A stretch of 64,000 bases of DNA from Uliginosibacterium aquaticum (GCF_012972705.2 NZ_JABCSC020000001.1:186001-250000), one strand, 5' to 3'. Shown: positions 44,162 through 54,072, counted from the first letter of the stretch. Notes: generated by a model not told the origin, from the sequence alone. Numbers and translations are program-made.

Positions 44162-45196
44162 ATGCATTCCTTTCATTCCGTGAATCTGCTCGTCGTTCTC
44201 GCCATGCTGCTGCTCGCGGCCTGCGCCAGCACCCCTTACGAGGAGAGCACGTCGCCACGTCCGGCTCCGGTACAGAAGCCGGTTGCCGTGCCTGCCAAGC
44301 CGGCGCCTTCCTCTCCCGTCCTTACCCGGAAAGGTGGCGGTTTTTACAAAGATGACGGTCCCGGCGAAGACGTGCCGCCCAATCTCGATGAGATCCCGGA
44401 TGCGGTGCCGCGCCGTGAGCCGATACGCCCCGCCAATGCACGTCCCTATGAAGCACTGGGCCAGACCTTCAAACCGATGCAGGCCCTCGGTCCCTTCAGT
44501 CAGACCGGCGTTGGTAGCTGGTACGGCAAGAAGTTTCATGGCGCGAAGACCAGCAGCGGCGAGCGCTACGACATGTACGCGATGAGTGCCGCCCATCCCA
44601 CGTTGCCACTGCCCAGCTATGCGCGCGTGACCAATCTCGAGAATGGCCGCAGCGTGGTGGTGAGGGTCAATGATCGCGGCCCTTTCCTGCACAGCCGCAT
44701 CATCGATCTCTCTTATACCGCTGCCTACAAGCTCGGCTATGTGAGCAAGGGCAGCGCCCGCCTGCAGGTGGATGCCATCACTGCAGAAGAAATCGACAGC
44801 GGCGTGTATGCCCGGACCCCTGCCTTGCCACCGGCGCAGGTCGCGAGTGCTGCGCCTGCGGAAGCGCCGTCCCGGCCCGTGATTGAGCCGGTCACGCCGG
44901 ATCCGCTTGAAGCCCTGGCCACTGCGGTGCCGGCCGTCGAGCCCGCCGCGCCTGCGCCGCTGGTGGCCAGCGGCGTCTTCCTGCAGCTTGGCGCCTTTGC
45001 CTCCAGTGCCAATGCTGACGGTTTCCGCGACTATGTGAAGAATGAACTCAAATGGCTGGGGCAGGACGTCAGCACCCACCTCGTCGGTGACAAGTACCGC
45101 CTGCGGGTCGGCCCCTTCAACGATGCCGCCGAGGCTCGTCGTGTTGCCGACCGGATTGCCGCCGCCATCCGCATCAAGCCCTTTGTCGTGCAGTAA
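44162..45196 (+). CDS. rlpA: Septal-ring lytic transglycosylase RlpA
   Basis: RlpA cleaves glycan strands lacking stem peptides and acts at the septum. The 344-residue lipoprotein (lipobox LLAAC) has a double-psi barrel domain (about 115-215, with GVGSWYGKKFHGAKTSSGER, VRVNDRGPF and IDLSYTAAYKLG), an Ala/Pro linker and a C-terminal SPOR domain (about 270-344, GVFLQLGAFASSANADGFRD). The SPOR domain binds denuded septal glycan. dacA, often next in this order, is absent; ybeD follows 38 bases later. Confidence 0.94.
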   Translation: MHSFHSVNLLVVLAMLLLAACASTPYEESTSPRPAPVQKPVAVPAKPAPSSPVLTRKGGGFYKDDGPGEDVPPNLDEIPDAVPRREPIRPANARPYEALGQTFKPMQALGPFSQTGVGSWYGKKFHGAKTSSGERYDMYAMSAAHPTLPLPSYARVTNLENGRSVVVRVNDRGPFLHSRIIDLSYTAAYKLGYVSKGSARLQVDAITAEEIDSGVYARTPALPPAQVASAAPAEAPSRPVIEPVTPDPLEALATAVPAVEPAAPAPLVASGVFLQLGAFASSANADGFRDYVKNELKWLGQDVSTHLVGDKYRLRVGPFNDAAEARRVADRIAAAIRIKPFVVQ

Positions 45197-45234
45197 GCGC
45201 TTGAAAAAGCAGCCACATCCCCCATCTGCCTGAA

Positions 45235-45504
45235 ATGACTGAAACCCGCCAGAGCCTCCTCGAATTCCCCTGCGACTTTCCGCTCAAGATCATGGGCGCG
45301 CGCCACGATGAATTCGCCCAGACCATTGCCGCCGTGGTGCTTCGCCATGCGCCGGACTTCAACCCGGCCACGATGGAGATGCGTCCCAGCAAGGCAGGCA
45401 ACTACCTGTCGCTGACCTGTACCATCCGCGCCACCTCTCAGCTGCAGCTCGATGATCTATACCGCGAACTCTCTTCGCACCCGATGGTGAAGGTGGTTCT
45501 GTAA
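45235..45504 (+). CDS. ybeD: YbeD-family regulatory protein (DUF493)
   Basis: The 89-residue protein (MTETRQSLLEFPCDFPLKIM) matches YbeD/DUF493 across its length, including the ACT-like LSLTCTIRATSQLQLDDLYR segment and the terminal VKVVL. The family lies next to lipB in many proteobacteria and may adjust lipoate synthesis, but this is not proved. Its stop overlaps the lipB start by one base (TAATG). Confidence 0.92.
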   Translation: MTETRQSLLEFPCDFPLKIMGARHDEFAQTIAAVVLRHAPDFNPATMEMRPSKAGNYLSLTCTIRATSQLQLDDLYRELSSHPMVKVVL

Positions 45505-46139
45505 TGGAGGCTGCGTCCTGCGTCGTCCGCGAGTTGGGCGTCGTCGGCTATGCAGAGACATTTGAAGCTCAGAAGCGCTTCACTGCCGAGCGTGGGCCGG
45601 AGACCCCGGACGAACTTTGGCTGCTGCAGCACGAGCCGGTCTACACCCTTGGCTTGGCTGGCAAGCCCGAGCACCTGCTGATTCCGAGTGAAGTGCCGGT
45701 GGTGAAGATTGACCGCGGTGGTCAGATCACCTATCACGGGCCGGGGCAGGCCGTCGTATACCTGCTGATTGATCTGGCCCGCCGCAACCTCAAGGTGCGT
45801 GAGCAGGTCACGCTGATGGAGCAGGCCATGCTCGACGTGCTGGCCAGCCACGGCATTAGCGCCGAACGCCGCGACGGCGCGCCCGGGGTGTACGTGAAGG
45901 ATGCCAAGATCGGCGCGCTGGGCCTCAAGATCTCGCGCGGCTGCAGCTATCACGGCCTGTCGCTGAACGTGGATCTGGACCTGGCTCCCTTCCTGCGAAT
46001 CAACCCTTGTGGCTACGAGGGTCTTGCCAGCACCAGCCTTAAAGAGCAAGGAGTCACTGTCGGCACTGACGCAGTGCTGGCACAATTGGCGACCCGCCTG
46101 AGTGAATTACTCGACCGTGACTACCCCCGCACGGCATAG
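45504..46139 (+). CDS. lipB: Octanoyltransferase LipB
   Basis: LipB moves an octanoyl group from acyl-carrier protein to the lipoyl domains of target enzymes. The 211-residue protein has the family motif [12 protein letters not shown], catalytic Lys142 ([10 protein letters not shown]) and catalytic Cys169 (INPCGYEGL). The ATG at 45504 is coupled to ybeD. lipA follows, so the two steps of lipoate synthesis are co-transcribed. Confidence 0.95.
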   Translation: MEAASCVVRELGVVGYAETFEAQKRFTAERGPETPDELWLLQHEPVYTLGLAGKPEHLLIPSEVPVVKIDRGGQITYHGPGQAVVYLLIDLARRNLKVREQVTLMEQAMLDVLASHGISAERRDGAPGVYVKDAKIGALGLKISRGCSYHGLSLNVDLDLAPFLRINPCGYEGLASTSLKEQGVTVGTDAVLAQLATRLSELLDRDYPRTA

Positions 46140-46158
46140 AACAGAAAGACCCAACCCG

Positions 46159-47133
46159 ATGAGCAGCGAAGCCTCCAAGAAACTCCGTGGCGCCGACAAG
46201 ACCGCACGCATCCCGATCAAGATCGTGCCGGCTGAAAAGCTGCGCAAGCCCGACTGGATCCGTATCAAGCTCGGTACTGCCGAGGAGACCGCGCGCTTTA
46301 ACGAGATCAAGGACACCCTGCGCGATCACAAGCTGCACACGGTGTGCGAGGAAGCCTCCTGCCCCAACATCCACGAATGTTTCGGCAAGGGCACGGCCAC
46401 CTTCATGATCATGGGTGACATCTGTACGCGCCGCTGCCCCTTCTGTGACGTCGGGCACGGTCGCCCCGAGCCGCTCAATGCGGATGAGCCGAAGGAGCTG
46501 GCCAAGACCATCGCCGCGATGCGCCTGAAGTACGTAGTGATCACCTCGGTGGATCGCGACGATCTGCGCGATGGCGGTGCGAAGCACTTCGTTGAATGCA
46601 TCCAGGCCACCCGTGAGGCCAGCCCGCGCACCCAGATTGAAGTGCTGGTGCCGGATTTTCGTGGCCGCATGGAAGTCGCGCTGGAGATCTTCAAGAATGC
46701 GCCGCCGGACGTGATGAATCACAACATGGAAACCGTGCCGCGCCTTTACAAGGCAGCGCGTCCCGGTGCCGACTACGCCTATTCGCTCAAGCTGCTGAAA
46801 GAGTTCAAGCTCATGCATCCGGGCGTGCCGACCAAGAGTGGCCTGATGGTTGGTCTGGGCGAAACCGACGAGGAAATTCTCGAAGTGATGCGTGACATGC
46901 GTGCCCATGATGTCGAGATGCTCACCATTGGCCAATACCTCCAGCCCTCTGGCGGCCATTTGCCAGTGCTGCGCTACGTGACCCCCGAGACCTTCAAGAT
47001 GTTCGAGACCGAGGCGCTCAAGATGGGCTTCAAGAATGCAGCCTGTGGCCCGATGGTGCGTTCCAGCTACTGGGCAGACCAGCAGGCGCATGGGGCCGGT
47101 GTGGTGGATGAGGCCAGCCTGCAGCGCAGCTGA
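46159..47133 (+). CDS. lipA: Lipoyl synthase LipA
   Basis: LipA inserts two sulfurs into protein-bound octanoate. The 324-residue radical-SAM enzyme has the auxiliary-cluster motif [13 protein letters not shown] and the SAM-cluster motif [10 protein letters not shown], with the late serine of the [10 protein letters not shown] block, which ligates the auxiliary cluster in the family. The frame is open upstream inside lipB, but [20 protein letters not shown] at 46159 fits the family. Confidence 0.96.
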   Translation: MSSEASKKLRGADKTARIPIKIVPAEKLRKPDWIRIKLGTAEETARFNEIKDTLRDHKLHTVCEEASCPNIHECFGKGTATFMIMGDICTRRCPFCDVGHGRPEPLNADEPKELAKTIAAMRLKYVVITSVDRDDLRDGGAKHFVECIQATREASPRTQIEVLVPDFRGRMEVALEIFKNAPPDVMNHNMETVPRLYKAARPGADYAYSLKLLKEFKLMHPGVPTKSGLMVGLGETDEEILEVMRDMRAHDVEMLTIGQYLQPSGGHLPVLRYVTPETFKMFETEALKMGFKNAACGPMVRSSYWADQQAHGAGVVDEASLQRS

Positions 47134-47155
47134 GCCTGGGCGTGTAGTGGATGTG

Positions 47156-47182
47156 AAAAAGGCGACCTCAAGGTCGCCTTTT
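47156..47182. terminator. Bidirectional intrinsic terminator between lipA and the PilZ gene
   Basis: AAAAA - GGCGACCT - CA - AGGTCGCC - TTTT: a perfect 8-base stem (47161-47178) with an A run on one side and a T run on the other, midway between convergent stop codons. It can terminate transcripts from both directions. Confidence 0.88.
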
Positions 47183-47198
47183 CATTTGGCTTCAGTTT

Positions 47199-47636
47199 TC
47201 AGCTGATATGCGGGAATTTGGCCGCATAAAGATTGATCCACTCGAAGGCCGCGGTGGCGCTGTCGATATCGCGCCCTTCCTTTTTCATGACCTCACGGCG
47301 ATAGCGCTCGATGTAACAGAGTTGCTCCACCATGCGGACGGCGAAAGCATCTTCATGGGCTTCGAACTGGATCCCCAGCTCATAGCAGGTATGGGAGTGG
47401 CGGCACCATTTCACGGCGCCTTTGGCGCGGAAAGGTTCGCGACCGATGGGGATTTCAACAGACACCTCGCTGCCAACCGGCAGGGGTTCTTCCGAGCGGC
47501 AGGCGAGGCCGCCGACGCTCACATTGGCAAGGCGGCGCAGGCTGCGCCCCTTGTGGCTCTCGCAGTGGATATGGATGGGCAACTCCGATGGGTGACGGAG
47601 ATAGGCTCGATCCTGATGGCAGACGGATGCGTTCAC
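47199..47636 (-). CDS. PilZ-domain protein
   Basis: The 145-residue protein is a single PilZ domain: RAYLRHPSELPIHIHCES at the start and LANVSVGGLACRSE, then VSVEIPIGREPFRAKGAVKWC. The c-di-GMP motif RxxxR is not intact in RHPSE; the second motif, D/NxSxxG, is present as NVSVGG. Binding of c-di-GMP is thus uncertain. The start is a GTG at 47636 with weak ribosome signal. A helical extension of about 45 residues follows the barrel. Confidence 0.8.
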   Translation of the reverse strand: MNASVCHQDRAYLRHPSELPIHIHCESHKGRSLRRLANVSVGGLACRSEEPLPVGSEVSVEIPIGREPFRAKGAVKWCRHSHTCYELGIQFEAHEDAFAVRMVEQLCYIERYRREVMKKEGRDIDSATAAFEWINLYAAKFPHIS

Positions 47637-47789
47637 GTTTTTAGCCCGGACTCTCTGTTGCTCTGAAGCTAGTATGACGGCAGCGTCAGCGCCATCTTGA
47701 GGGCTCGCCCGTAGAGACAGGTGTCACACTGGACACAATAAATTGCACCGAACCTGAGTTTTGTGCGCCCTAAGCAGGCGGATCCGGGA

Positions 47790-48041
47790 TCAGCGCGACC
47801 GCAGTGGATCGAGCAGGCCGCGCAGATTGTTGTGATCGAGTTCGTACATCAGGGCCAGTAATTGACCTAGCTCGCCCTTGGGAAAGCCCTCGCGCGAGAA
47901 CCAGCCGAGGTAATGCCCGGGGAGGTCGGCTATCTTCCTGCCCTGGTACTTGCCGAAGGGCATTTCGCGGCTGAGGAGCTTTTCGAGAAGTTCGGGTGAC
48001 AAGGCGGGGGCGGGGAAGGGTAGGCCTTCCCCGCTGGGCAT
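47790..48041 (-). CDS. DUF3820 family small protein
   Basis: The 83-residue protein contains the DUF3820 pattern MPFGKYQGRKIADLPGHYLG and FSREGFPKGELGQLLALMYE. The family is described as quorum-sensing-regulated in Pseudomonas and resembles part of exonuclease-type proteins, but function is unknown. It starts three bases after the ilvD stop and is likely co-transcribed with it. Confidence 0.85.
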   Translation of the reverse strand: MPSGEGLPFPAPALSPELLEKLLSREMPFGKYQGRKIADLPGHYLGWFSREGFPKGELGQLLALMYELDHNNLRGLLDPLRSR

Positions 48042-48044
48042 CGA

Positions 48045-49907
48045 TCAGCGCTTGAGCTGGTTGATGTCGCGCACCGCGCCAGTGTCGGCCGAGGTGGTCA
48101 GCGCCGCATAGGCCTGCAGGGCGGCGGAAACGTGACGCACGCGGTTGACCGGCTTCCAGGCGTCCGGGCCGCTGGCATTCATGGCAGCGCGGCGCTTTTC
48201 CATCTCGGCGTCCGAGATCTTGAGGTTGATGCTGCGGGCCGGGATGTCGATCTCGATGGTGTCGCCATCCTCGATCAGGCCGATTTCACCGCCCATGGCC
48301 GCTTCAGGCGAAGCGTGGCCAATGGAGAGGCCCGAGGTGCCGCCGGAGAAGCGGCCATCGGTGAGCAGGGCGCATTGCTTGCCGAGCCCGCGGCTCTTCA
48401 GATACGAGGTCGGGTAGAGCATTTCCTGCATGCCCGGGCCGCCCTTGGGGCCTTCGTAGCGGATGATCACCACGTCGCCGGCCTGCACTTCTTCATTCAG
48501 GATGCCTTCCACGGCGTCGTCCTGACTTTCATAGACGCGGGCGCTGCCGGTGAACTTCCAGATCGATTCGTCGACGCCGGCCGTCTTCACGATGCAGCCA
48601 TTGCGCGCGATGTTGCCCTTGAGCACGGCCAGACCGCCGTCCTGAGAGTAGGCGTTCTGCTTGTCGCGGATGCAGCCCTTGCTGCGATCCATGTCCAGCT
48701 CGGGGAAGCGCTGGTTCTGGCTGAAGGCCACCTGGGTCGGCACGCCGCCGGGGGCCGCGCGGTAGAACTCGAACACGGCCGGGCTGCCGGAGTGCATCAC
48801 GTCCCATTGCTCAAGCGCGCCCTTCAGGGTGTGGCTGTGCACCGTGTAGGTGTTGTGGTTGAGCAGGCCCGCGCGATCCAGCTCGCCGAGGATGCCCATG
48901 ATGCCGCCGGCGCGATGCACGTCTTCGATGTGGAACTTGTCGGTCATCGGCGCCACCTTGCACAGGCAGGGCACGCGGCGGCTGATGCGGTCGATGTCGG
49001 CCATGGTGAAGTTCACCCCGGCTTCGCTGGCGGCCGCCAGGAGGTGCAGCACGGTGTTGGTGGAGCCGCCCATGGCCACGTCGAGGCTCATGGCGTTCTC
49101 GAAGGCCTCAAAAGTGGCGATCGAGCGCGGCAGCACCTTGTCGTCGTCTTTCTCGTAGTAGCGCTTGGCCAGTTCGACGATGGTGCGGCCAGCCTTCAGG
49201 AACAGGCCCTTGCGGTCGGCATGGGTGGCGACGATGGTGCCGTTGCCGGGCAGCGAGAGGCCCAGCGCTTCGGTCAGACAGTTCATCGAGTTGGCGGTGA
49301 ACATGCCGGAGCAGGAGCCGCAGGTCGGGCAGGCGCTGCGCTCGACTTCTTCGACTTCGGCATCCGAGATGTTCTTGTCGGCGGCCTTGACCATTGCATC
49401 AACCAGATCGAGCTTGATGACCTGTGCCTTGCCATCCTTCACCAGGGTGGCCTTGCCGGCTTCCATCGGGCCGCCGGAAACGAAGATCGTCGGGATGTTC
49501 AGGCGCAGGGAGGCCATCAGCATGCCCGGGGTGATCTTGTCGCAGTTCGAGATGCACACCATCGCGTCGGCACAGTGGGCGTTGACCATGTACTCCACCG
49601 AATCGGCGATCAGCTCGCGGCTGGGCAGGGAGTAGAGCATGCCGCCGTGGCCCATGGCGATGCCGTCATCCACCGCGATGGTATTGAACTCCTTGGCCAC
49701 GCCGCCGGCTGCCTCGATCTCACGTGCTACCAGCTGACCCAGATCCTTGAGGTGCACATGGCCCGGTACGAACTGGGTGAAGCTGTTGACCACCGCGATG
49801 ATGGGCTTGCCGAAATCGCCATCCTTCATGCCGGTGGCACGCCACAGCGAACGGGCGCCGGCCATGTTGCGGCCGTGGGTGGAAGTGTGGGAACGATACT
49901 GGGGCAT
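48045..49907 (-). CDS. ilvD: Dihydroxy-acid dehydratase IlvD
   Basis: IlvD dehydrates 2,3-dihydroxy acids in valine and isoleucine synthesis. The 620-residue protein carries the iron-sulfur cysteine motifs [12 protein letters not shown] and [14 protein letters not shown], and the [20 protein letters not shown] block near the end, which together match the family. The ATG at 49907 ([20 protein letters not shown]) with GGAG upstream is the family start, although the frame is open for another ~370 codons. Confidence 0.97.
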   Translation of the reverse strand: MPQYRSHTSTHGRNMAGARSLWRATGMKDGDFGKPIIAVVNSFTQFVPGHVHLKDLGQLVAREIEAAGGVAKEFNTIAVDDGIAMGHGGMLYSLPSRELIADSVEYMVNAHCADAMVCISNCDKITPGMLMASLRLNIPTIFVSGGPMEAGKATLVKDGKAQVIKLDLVDAMVKAADKNISDAEVEEVERSACPTCGSCSGMFTANSMNCLTEALGLSLPGNGTIVATHADRKGLFLKAGRTIVELAKRYYEKDDDKVLPRSIATFEAFENAMSLDVAMGGSTNTVLHLLAAASEAGVNFTMADIDRISRRVPCLCKVAPMTDKFHIEDVHRAGGIMGILGELDRAGLLNHNTYTVHSHTLKGALEQWDVMHSGSPAVFEFYRAAPGGVPTQVAFSQNQRFPELDMDRSKGCIRDKQNAYSQDGGLAVLKGNIARNGCIVKTAGVDESIWKFTGSARVYESQDDAVEGILNEEVQAGDVVIIRYEGPKGGPGMQEMLYPTSYLKSRGLGKQCALLTDGRFSGGTSGLSIGHASPEAAMGGEIGLIEDGDTIEIDIPARSINLKISDAEMEKRRAAMNASGPDAWKPVNRVRHVSAALQAYAALTTSADTGAVRDINQLKR

Positions 49908-50009
49908 GGTGTTTTTCTCCGGGTGCGCGCGGCGGCAAGGAGGAATAAGCGGATTGTCGCGCCGGTGTGGTTCAATTGAGCCCTCAATTCTAGCCTGCCG
50001 CTGCTCAAG

Positions 50010-50903
50010 ATGCCTGCCCTGCCTTTCATCCATCCGCAGTTCGATCCGGTGGCCCTTGCCATCGGTCCACTGGCCGTACGCTGGTATGGCCTGATGTACC
50101 TGCTTGCTTTCTTGTTCTTCATCGTGCTCGGTCGCCAGTACATGCAGCGTCGGCCCGATATGGGCTGGACCCGTGAGGCGCAGGACGATCTGCTCTTCTA
50201 CGGCATGCTCGGCGTGATTCTCGGCGGGCGCTTGGGCTATGTGCTCTTCTATAAGGCGAGCTTCTACTTCTCGCATCCGCTCGAAATCCTCAAGGTATGG
50301 GAAGGCGGCATGGCCTTCCACGGCGGCCTGCTCGGCGTGCTGATCGCGCTGTGGCTGTTCGGCCGCAAGAGCGGGCGCCACTTCCTGCAGGTCGGCGATT
50401 TCGTCGCGCCGCTGGTTCCGACCGGGCTGGCGGCGGGGCGCATGGGCAACTTCATCAATGGTGAGCTGTGGGGCCGCGTGACGGCGCCGGATGCGCCCTG
50501 GGCGATGGTGTTCCCGCAAGCCTGGCAGGCCGATGCCAAGCTGGTGGCGGCCGATCCTGCCTTGCAGACCTCGCTCGTGCAGTATTTCGAGCCGGTTAGC
50601 CAGCAGATGGTTACGGGTTTGCCGCGCCACGCTTCGCAGCTGTATCAGTTCGCGCTCGAAGGCCTGAGCCTGTTCGTGATCCTGTGGCTGTTCTCGCGCA
50701 AGCCGCGGCCGATGGGCGCGGTGTCCGGCCTGTTCCTGATCGGCTACGGCTCCTTCCGCTTCATCGCCGAATTCGCCCGCGAGCCGGACGACTTCCTCGG
50801 CCTGCTCGCCGGCCACCTGTCGATGGGGCAATGGCTTTCGCTGCCGATGATCGCTGCCGGTGTGGCGATGATGATCTGGGCGTATCGGCGCAAAGCGGCC
50901 TAG
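50010..50903 (+). CDS. lgt: Prolipoprotein diacylglyceryl transferase Lgt
   Basis: Lgt adds diacylglycerol to the lipobox cysteine, the first step of lipoprotein maturation. The 297-residue membrane protein has seven helices and the family signature [15 protein letters not shown], with the catalytic-region His in [12 protein letters not shown] and the YGLMYLLAF start. It is divergent from ilvD with a 102-base gap. A different palindromic element begins at the last base of its TAG. Confidence 0.95.
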   Translation: MPALPFIHPQFDPVALAIGPLAVRWYGLMYLLAFLFFIVLGRQYMQRRPDMGWTREAQDDLLFYGMLGVILGGRLGYVLFYKASFYFSHPLEILKVWEGGMAFHGGLLGVLIALWLFGRKSGRHFLQVGDFVAPLVPTGLAAGRMGNFINGELWGRVTAPDAPWAMVFPQAWQADAKLVAADPALQTSLVQYFEPVSQQMVTGLPRHASQLYQFALEGLSLFVILWLFSRKPRPMGAVSGLFLIGYGSFRFIAEFAREPDDFLGLLAGHLSMGQWLSLPMIAAGVAMMIWAYRRKAA

Positions 50904-51168
50904 GGTCTGTTGATAATCACTCGCCGGATCGCGTTGAAGCGTATGGCTTGCGGGACAAGGCGCGCGACGCAGTGCGGGGTGGCTCCCCCGCACAAGGAGT
51001 GCAACGTAGTAGCGCAAGCCATACGCTTCAACCCTCCGGGCTCGGGCGCGTTGGGCGCGGCGCCGCGTTGCAGCTTCTCGTCAGGGGGCCGCCCTGACTT
51101 CGGCGCTGCGCCTTGCTCCGCACTCAACGCGCCGCGAGCGCGACCGGCGGATGATTGTCAACAGACCC
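50903..51168. mobile_element. 266 bp palindromic element of a second type (MITE-like)
   Basis: Ends GGGTCTGTTGATAATCACTC (50903) and the inverse ending at 51168 (ATGATTGTCAACAGACCC) match over about 29 bases with few differences. A nested inverted pair TTGAAGCGTATGGCTTGCG / CGCAAGCCATACGCTTCAA is perfect over 19 bases. No frame suggests a protein, and no transposase is near. The first base is the G of the lgt TAG stop. The remaining 31 bases before the Doc gene hold nothing I can name. Confidence 0.7.
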
Positions 51169-51199
51169 TGGGAGCAGGCGCTGGCGGCCGGAAGCTTGC

Positions 51200-51595
51200 T
51201 CAGCGCGGCGCGAGGTGTTGGCGCAGCCAAGCGGCGAAAGTGGCTTCATCGATGTCGCCGGCGGCTATACCCAGCATGACCTGAGTGGCTTCCAGCTGGC
51301 TGGCCGCCAGACGCTGGCCGTTGGCAAAAAGGAACATGCCCAGCGACAGGAAGGCAGCGCGCTTGTTGCCATCTACGAATGGATGGTTCTTGGCCAAGCC
51401 GATCACATAGGCTGCTGCAAGCTCAGCCAGATCCGGTTCACCGTAGTGGGCCAGGTTTGGGGCGCGTGCCAAAGCTGAATCCAGCAGGCCTTCGTCGCGG
51501 ATGCCCGGCAGGCCTCCGTGCACGGCGAGGCTTTCATCGTGAAGCAGCAGCAAGCCGGGCTTGCTGACCCAGCGCCAACTGCCCTGGCCGCTCAT
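51200..51595 (-). CDS. Doc-like toxin (Fic/Doc family)
   Basis: The 131-residue protein has the Fic-type motif HPFVDGNKRAAFL, complete in His, Asp, Asn, Lys and Arg. The death-on-curing pattern GGLPGIRDEGLLDSALARAP comes before it. Doc phosphorylates EF-Tu; true Fic enzymes AMPylate. Which holds here is by family. It overlaps the antitoxin gene by ATGA. The partner is an AbrB-type protein rather than Phd, a known alternative pairing. Confidence 0.88.
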   Translation of the reverse strand: MSGQGSWRWVSKPGLLLLHDESLAVHGGLPGIRDEGLLDSALARAPNLAHYGEPDLAELAAAYVIGLAKNHPFVDGNKRAAFLSLGMFLFANGQRLAASQLEATQVMLGIAAGDIDEATFAAWLRQHLAPR

Positions 51596-51816
51596 TTCGC
51601 CAGCGCGTGAAAGGTGTCGCGGAATTCACGCATGAACTCGCGCCCGGCTTCCAGCTGCTCCTCCAGGGCCGGATCGTAAGGCGTGAGTGCCAGACCGTTC
51701 GGCGTTTCCGAGAGGAACAGGCTGTCACCCTTTTCCACTTTCAAGCGAGCAAGCGCTTCCTTCGGCAGGATCACGCCCATCGAATTGCCGATCTGGGTGA
51801 TTTTGAGTGCGAGCAT
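51592..51816 (-). CDS. AbrB/SpoVT-type antitoxin
   Basis: The 74-residue protein (MLALKITQIGNSMGVILPKE) is a swapped-hairpin AbrB/MazE-type DNA-binding domain; the C-terminal half (EEQLEAGREFMREFRDTFHA) is a likely helix that blocks the toxin. It precedes the toxin and overlaps it by four bases, as expected for autoregulation. A perfect palindrome sits 21 bases upstream. Confidence 0.88.
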   Translation of the reverse strand: MLALKITQIGNSMGVILPKEALARLKVEKGDSLFLSETPNGLALTPYDPALEEQLEAGREFMREFRDTFHALAK

Positions 51817-51836
51817 GATGGGCTTTCTGACGGTGT

Positions 51837-51852
51837 TATAACAATTGTTATA
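51837..51852. promoter_or_regulatory. Palindromic operator of the toxin-antitoxin operon
   Basis: TATAACAATTGTTATA is a perfect 16-base palindrome just upstream of the antitoxin start. It also contains TATAAC in the right place for a -10 box on the minus strand, so a bound AbrB-type repressor would block the promoter. Binding is inferred. Confidence 0.6.
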
Positions 51853-51888
51853 TTAGCCTGCTCGCAGCGAAATTCAAAAGCGCTTCGC

Positions 51889-54072
51889 TTACAGCTCGCC
51901 CGGATCGACGTCGATGTGCCAGCGCAGATCCTTGGGGCTCTTGAGCGCGTAGAGCTGCGGCATCAGTTCGGTGAGCATGGCTTGCAGGCCTGGGCGGGTG
52001 TCACATTCGATCACCAGCTGGGCGCGTTCCAGGCGTGCCTTGCGCACCAGGCGCATGGGCACCACATCGAACAGGCGTACCGGGCTCTGCAGGGCTTCGG
52101 CAGCATGGCGGGTTTGCTGCAGGAAGGCCACGGCCGTATCCAGTTCCGGCGCTTCGGCGCGCAACACTGCGTGGAAGCCATAAGGCGGGAAGCCGGCGAG
52201 CTTGCGCTCGGCCAGTTCGCGCTTGGCGAAGCCGGGGTAGTCGCGGCGGGCGAGCGATTCGTAGAGCGGATGCTCGGGGAACTCGGTCTGGACCAGCACT
52301 TCGCCGGGCAGCTCGCCGCGCCCGCTGCGCCCGGCCACTTGCATCAGTTGCTGGAACAGGCGCTCGGGCGCGCGGTAGTCGGCGGCGTAGAGGCCCGCGT
52401 CGGCTCCGACGATACCGACCAGCGTGAGCATCGGGAAGTCGTGGCCCTTGGCGAGCATCTGGGTGCCCACCAACACGTCGATCTCGCGCGCTTCGATGCG
52501 GCCGCGCACCTCTTCCCATTGCGCTGGGGTGCGCACGGCGTCGCGGTCCACGCGTTCGATCCGGGCCTCGGGGAAGTGTTCGCGCAGACGTTCTTCCAGC
52601 CGCTGGGTGCCGCGGCCGAAGGCTTGCAGATCCTGATTGCCGCAGCCGGGGCAGATGTGTGGCACGCGGCCTTCACCGCCGCAATGGTGGCAGCGCAGCG
52701 AGCGGTCGGCGGCATGGAAGACCATGTTCGCCGAGCAGTGCGGGCAGGCGCTGATCCAGTTGCACTGCGGGCAGGCGATCACCGGGGCGTAGCCGCGCCG
52801 GTTGAGGAAGACGAGGCTTTGCTCGCCACGCTCGATACGCACCCGGATGCCTTCGATGAGCCCGGGCGAGAGGCCGTGATCGAGCTTCACGCGGCGCGTG
52901 TCGATGCGTCGCAGGCTGGGAGGTTTGTCGGCCACTGCGGGTAGCGGTAGGTCCAGCCGGGTGTAGCGCCTGGCTTCGGCGTGGAGCCAGGTCTCCAGTG
53001 AGGGCGTGGCCGAGCCGAGCACGATTGGCAGTTTTTCGTACGCGGCGCGCCACACAGCGAGATCGCGCGCCGAGTAGCGCAGGCTGTCCTGCTGCTTGAA
53101 AGAGGCGTCATGCTCTTCGTCAATCACGATCAGGCCCAGGCGCGGCAGCGGTACGAAGACCGAGAGGCGGGTTCCGAGCACGATGTCCGCCTCGCCTTTG
53201 AGCGCCTGCACGAAACCCAGCGAGCGCGCGCCATCGGCCATGCCGCTGTGCAGAGAAACGAGATTGGCGCCCGGGAAGCGGCTCGCCACGCGCTCCATCA
53301 ATTGCGGCGTGAGGCCGATCTCGGGCACTAGCATCAGCGCTTGCTTGCCCGCCGCGAGAGTGTGAGCGATCTGGTGCAGGTAGACCTCGGTCTTGCCCGA
53401 GCCGGTCACGCCGAAGAGCAGGAAGGGTTTGAACGTGCCGGCCGCCGCATTGACGGCGCTCACGGCGTCGGCTTGCGCTTCGTTCAGCGTGAGTGCGCCG
53501 ATCGGCTCGCGCTCACCGGCACGCGCTACGACTTCCAGCCAGCCCTTGTTGCGCGCCTCGCGGATCGCGCCGGAAGCATCGCCTTCCAGGTCGGTGAGCA
53601 ACTGGCTGCGGCGGCGGGCGCCTGCGGCCTGCACCGCTTCGACGGCGGCCAGCGCCTTGGTGATCCGCTTTGCTTCGCCCAGTGCGGCCCGACCTTCGGC
53701 GGTGGTGGCCAGCCAGGGATCATCGTCGCGCGGCAGCTTTACGGTGCGGCGGATGCCCGGCGGCAGGGCAGCGGAGATGACTTCGCCCAACGGGTGCTGG
53801 TAGTAGCGCGCGGCGAACTGGGTGAGGGCCAGCCACTGGGCTGGCAGGGGCGGGATTTCGGCGAGCAGTTCGAGGATGGGCTTGAGCTTTTCGACTGGCA
53901 GCGCGTCAGGCGGGTCAATAGCGACAATTACGCCGGTTTTTTCACCCGGACCAAAGGGTAGGCGTACGCAGTGTCCGACTTCGGGCCGGGCTTCAGGTCC
54001 TGCCAGGTAATCGAACAGACGGGGCCTCGGAAGCGGCAGGGCGATGCGAACGATGCGGTGCGAAAGAGTCAT
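51889..54072 (-). CDS. priA: Primosomal replication helicase PriA
   Basis: PriA restarts replication at collapsed forks. The 727-residue protein has an N-terminal DNA-binding part, then Walker A GVTGSGKTEVYL, the DEEHD helicase box, and a zinc-binding stretch with eight cysteines (CPQCNWISACPHCS, CHHCGG, CPGCGN). The later helicase motif GTQMLAKGHDFPMLTLVG is followed by QVAGRSGRGELPG. The ATG at 54072 is the family start. The gap upstream holds DnaA-type boxes. Confidence 0.95.
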   Translation of the reverse strand: MTLSHRIVRIALPLPRPRLFDYLAGPEARPEVGHCVRLPFGPGEKTGVIVAIDPPDALPVEKLKPILELLAEIPPLPAQWLALTQFAARYYQHPLGEVISAALPPGIRRTVKLPRDDDPWLATTAEGRAALGEAKRITKALAAVEAVQAAGARRRSQLLTDLEGDASGAIREARNKGWLEVVARAGEREPIGALTLNEAQADAVSAVNAAAGTFKPFLLFGVTGSGKTEVYLHQIAHTLAAGKQALMLVPEIGLTPQLMERVASRFPGANLVSLHSGMADGARSLGFVQALKGEADIVLGTRLSVFVPLPRLGLIVIDEEHDASFKQQDSLRYSARDLAVWRAAYEKLPIVLGSATPSLETWLHAEARRYTRLDLPLPAVADKPPSLRRIDTRRVKLDHGLSPGLIEGIRVRIERGEQSLVFLNRRGYAPVIACPQCNWISACPHCSANMVFHAADRSLRCHHCGGEGRVPHICPGCGNQDLQAFGRGTQRLEERLREHFPEARIERVDRDAVRTPAQWEEVRGRIEAREIDVLVGTQMLAKGHDFPMLTLVGIVGADAGLYAADYRAPERLFQQLMQVAGRSGRGELPGEVLVQTEFPEHPLYESLARRDYPGFAKRELAERKLAGFPPYGFHAVLRAEAPELDTAVAFLQQTRHAAEALQSPVRLFDVVPMRLVRKARLERAQLVIECDTRPGLQAMLTELMPQLYALKSPKDLRWHIDVDPGEL

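Noticed and set aside
51607-52944. A 445-codon frame opposite priA
   Set aside because: Same shadow effect; it covers part of the priA helicase core on the other strand and crosses the toxin-antitoxin genes.
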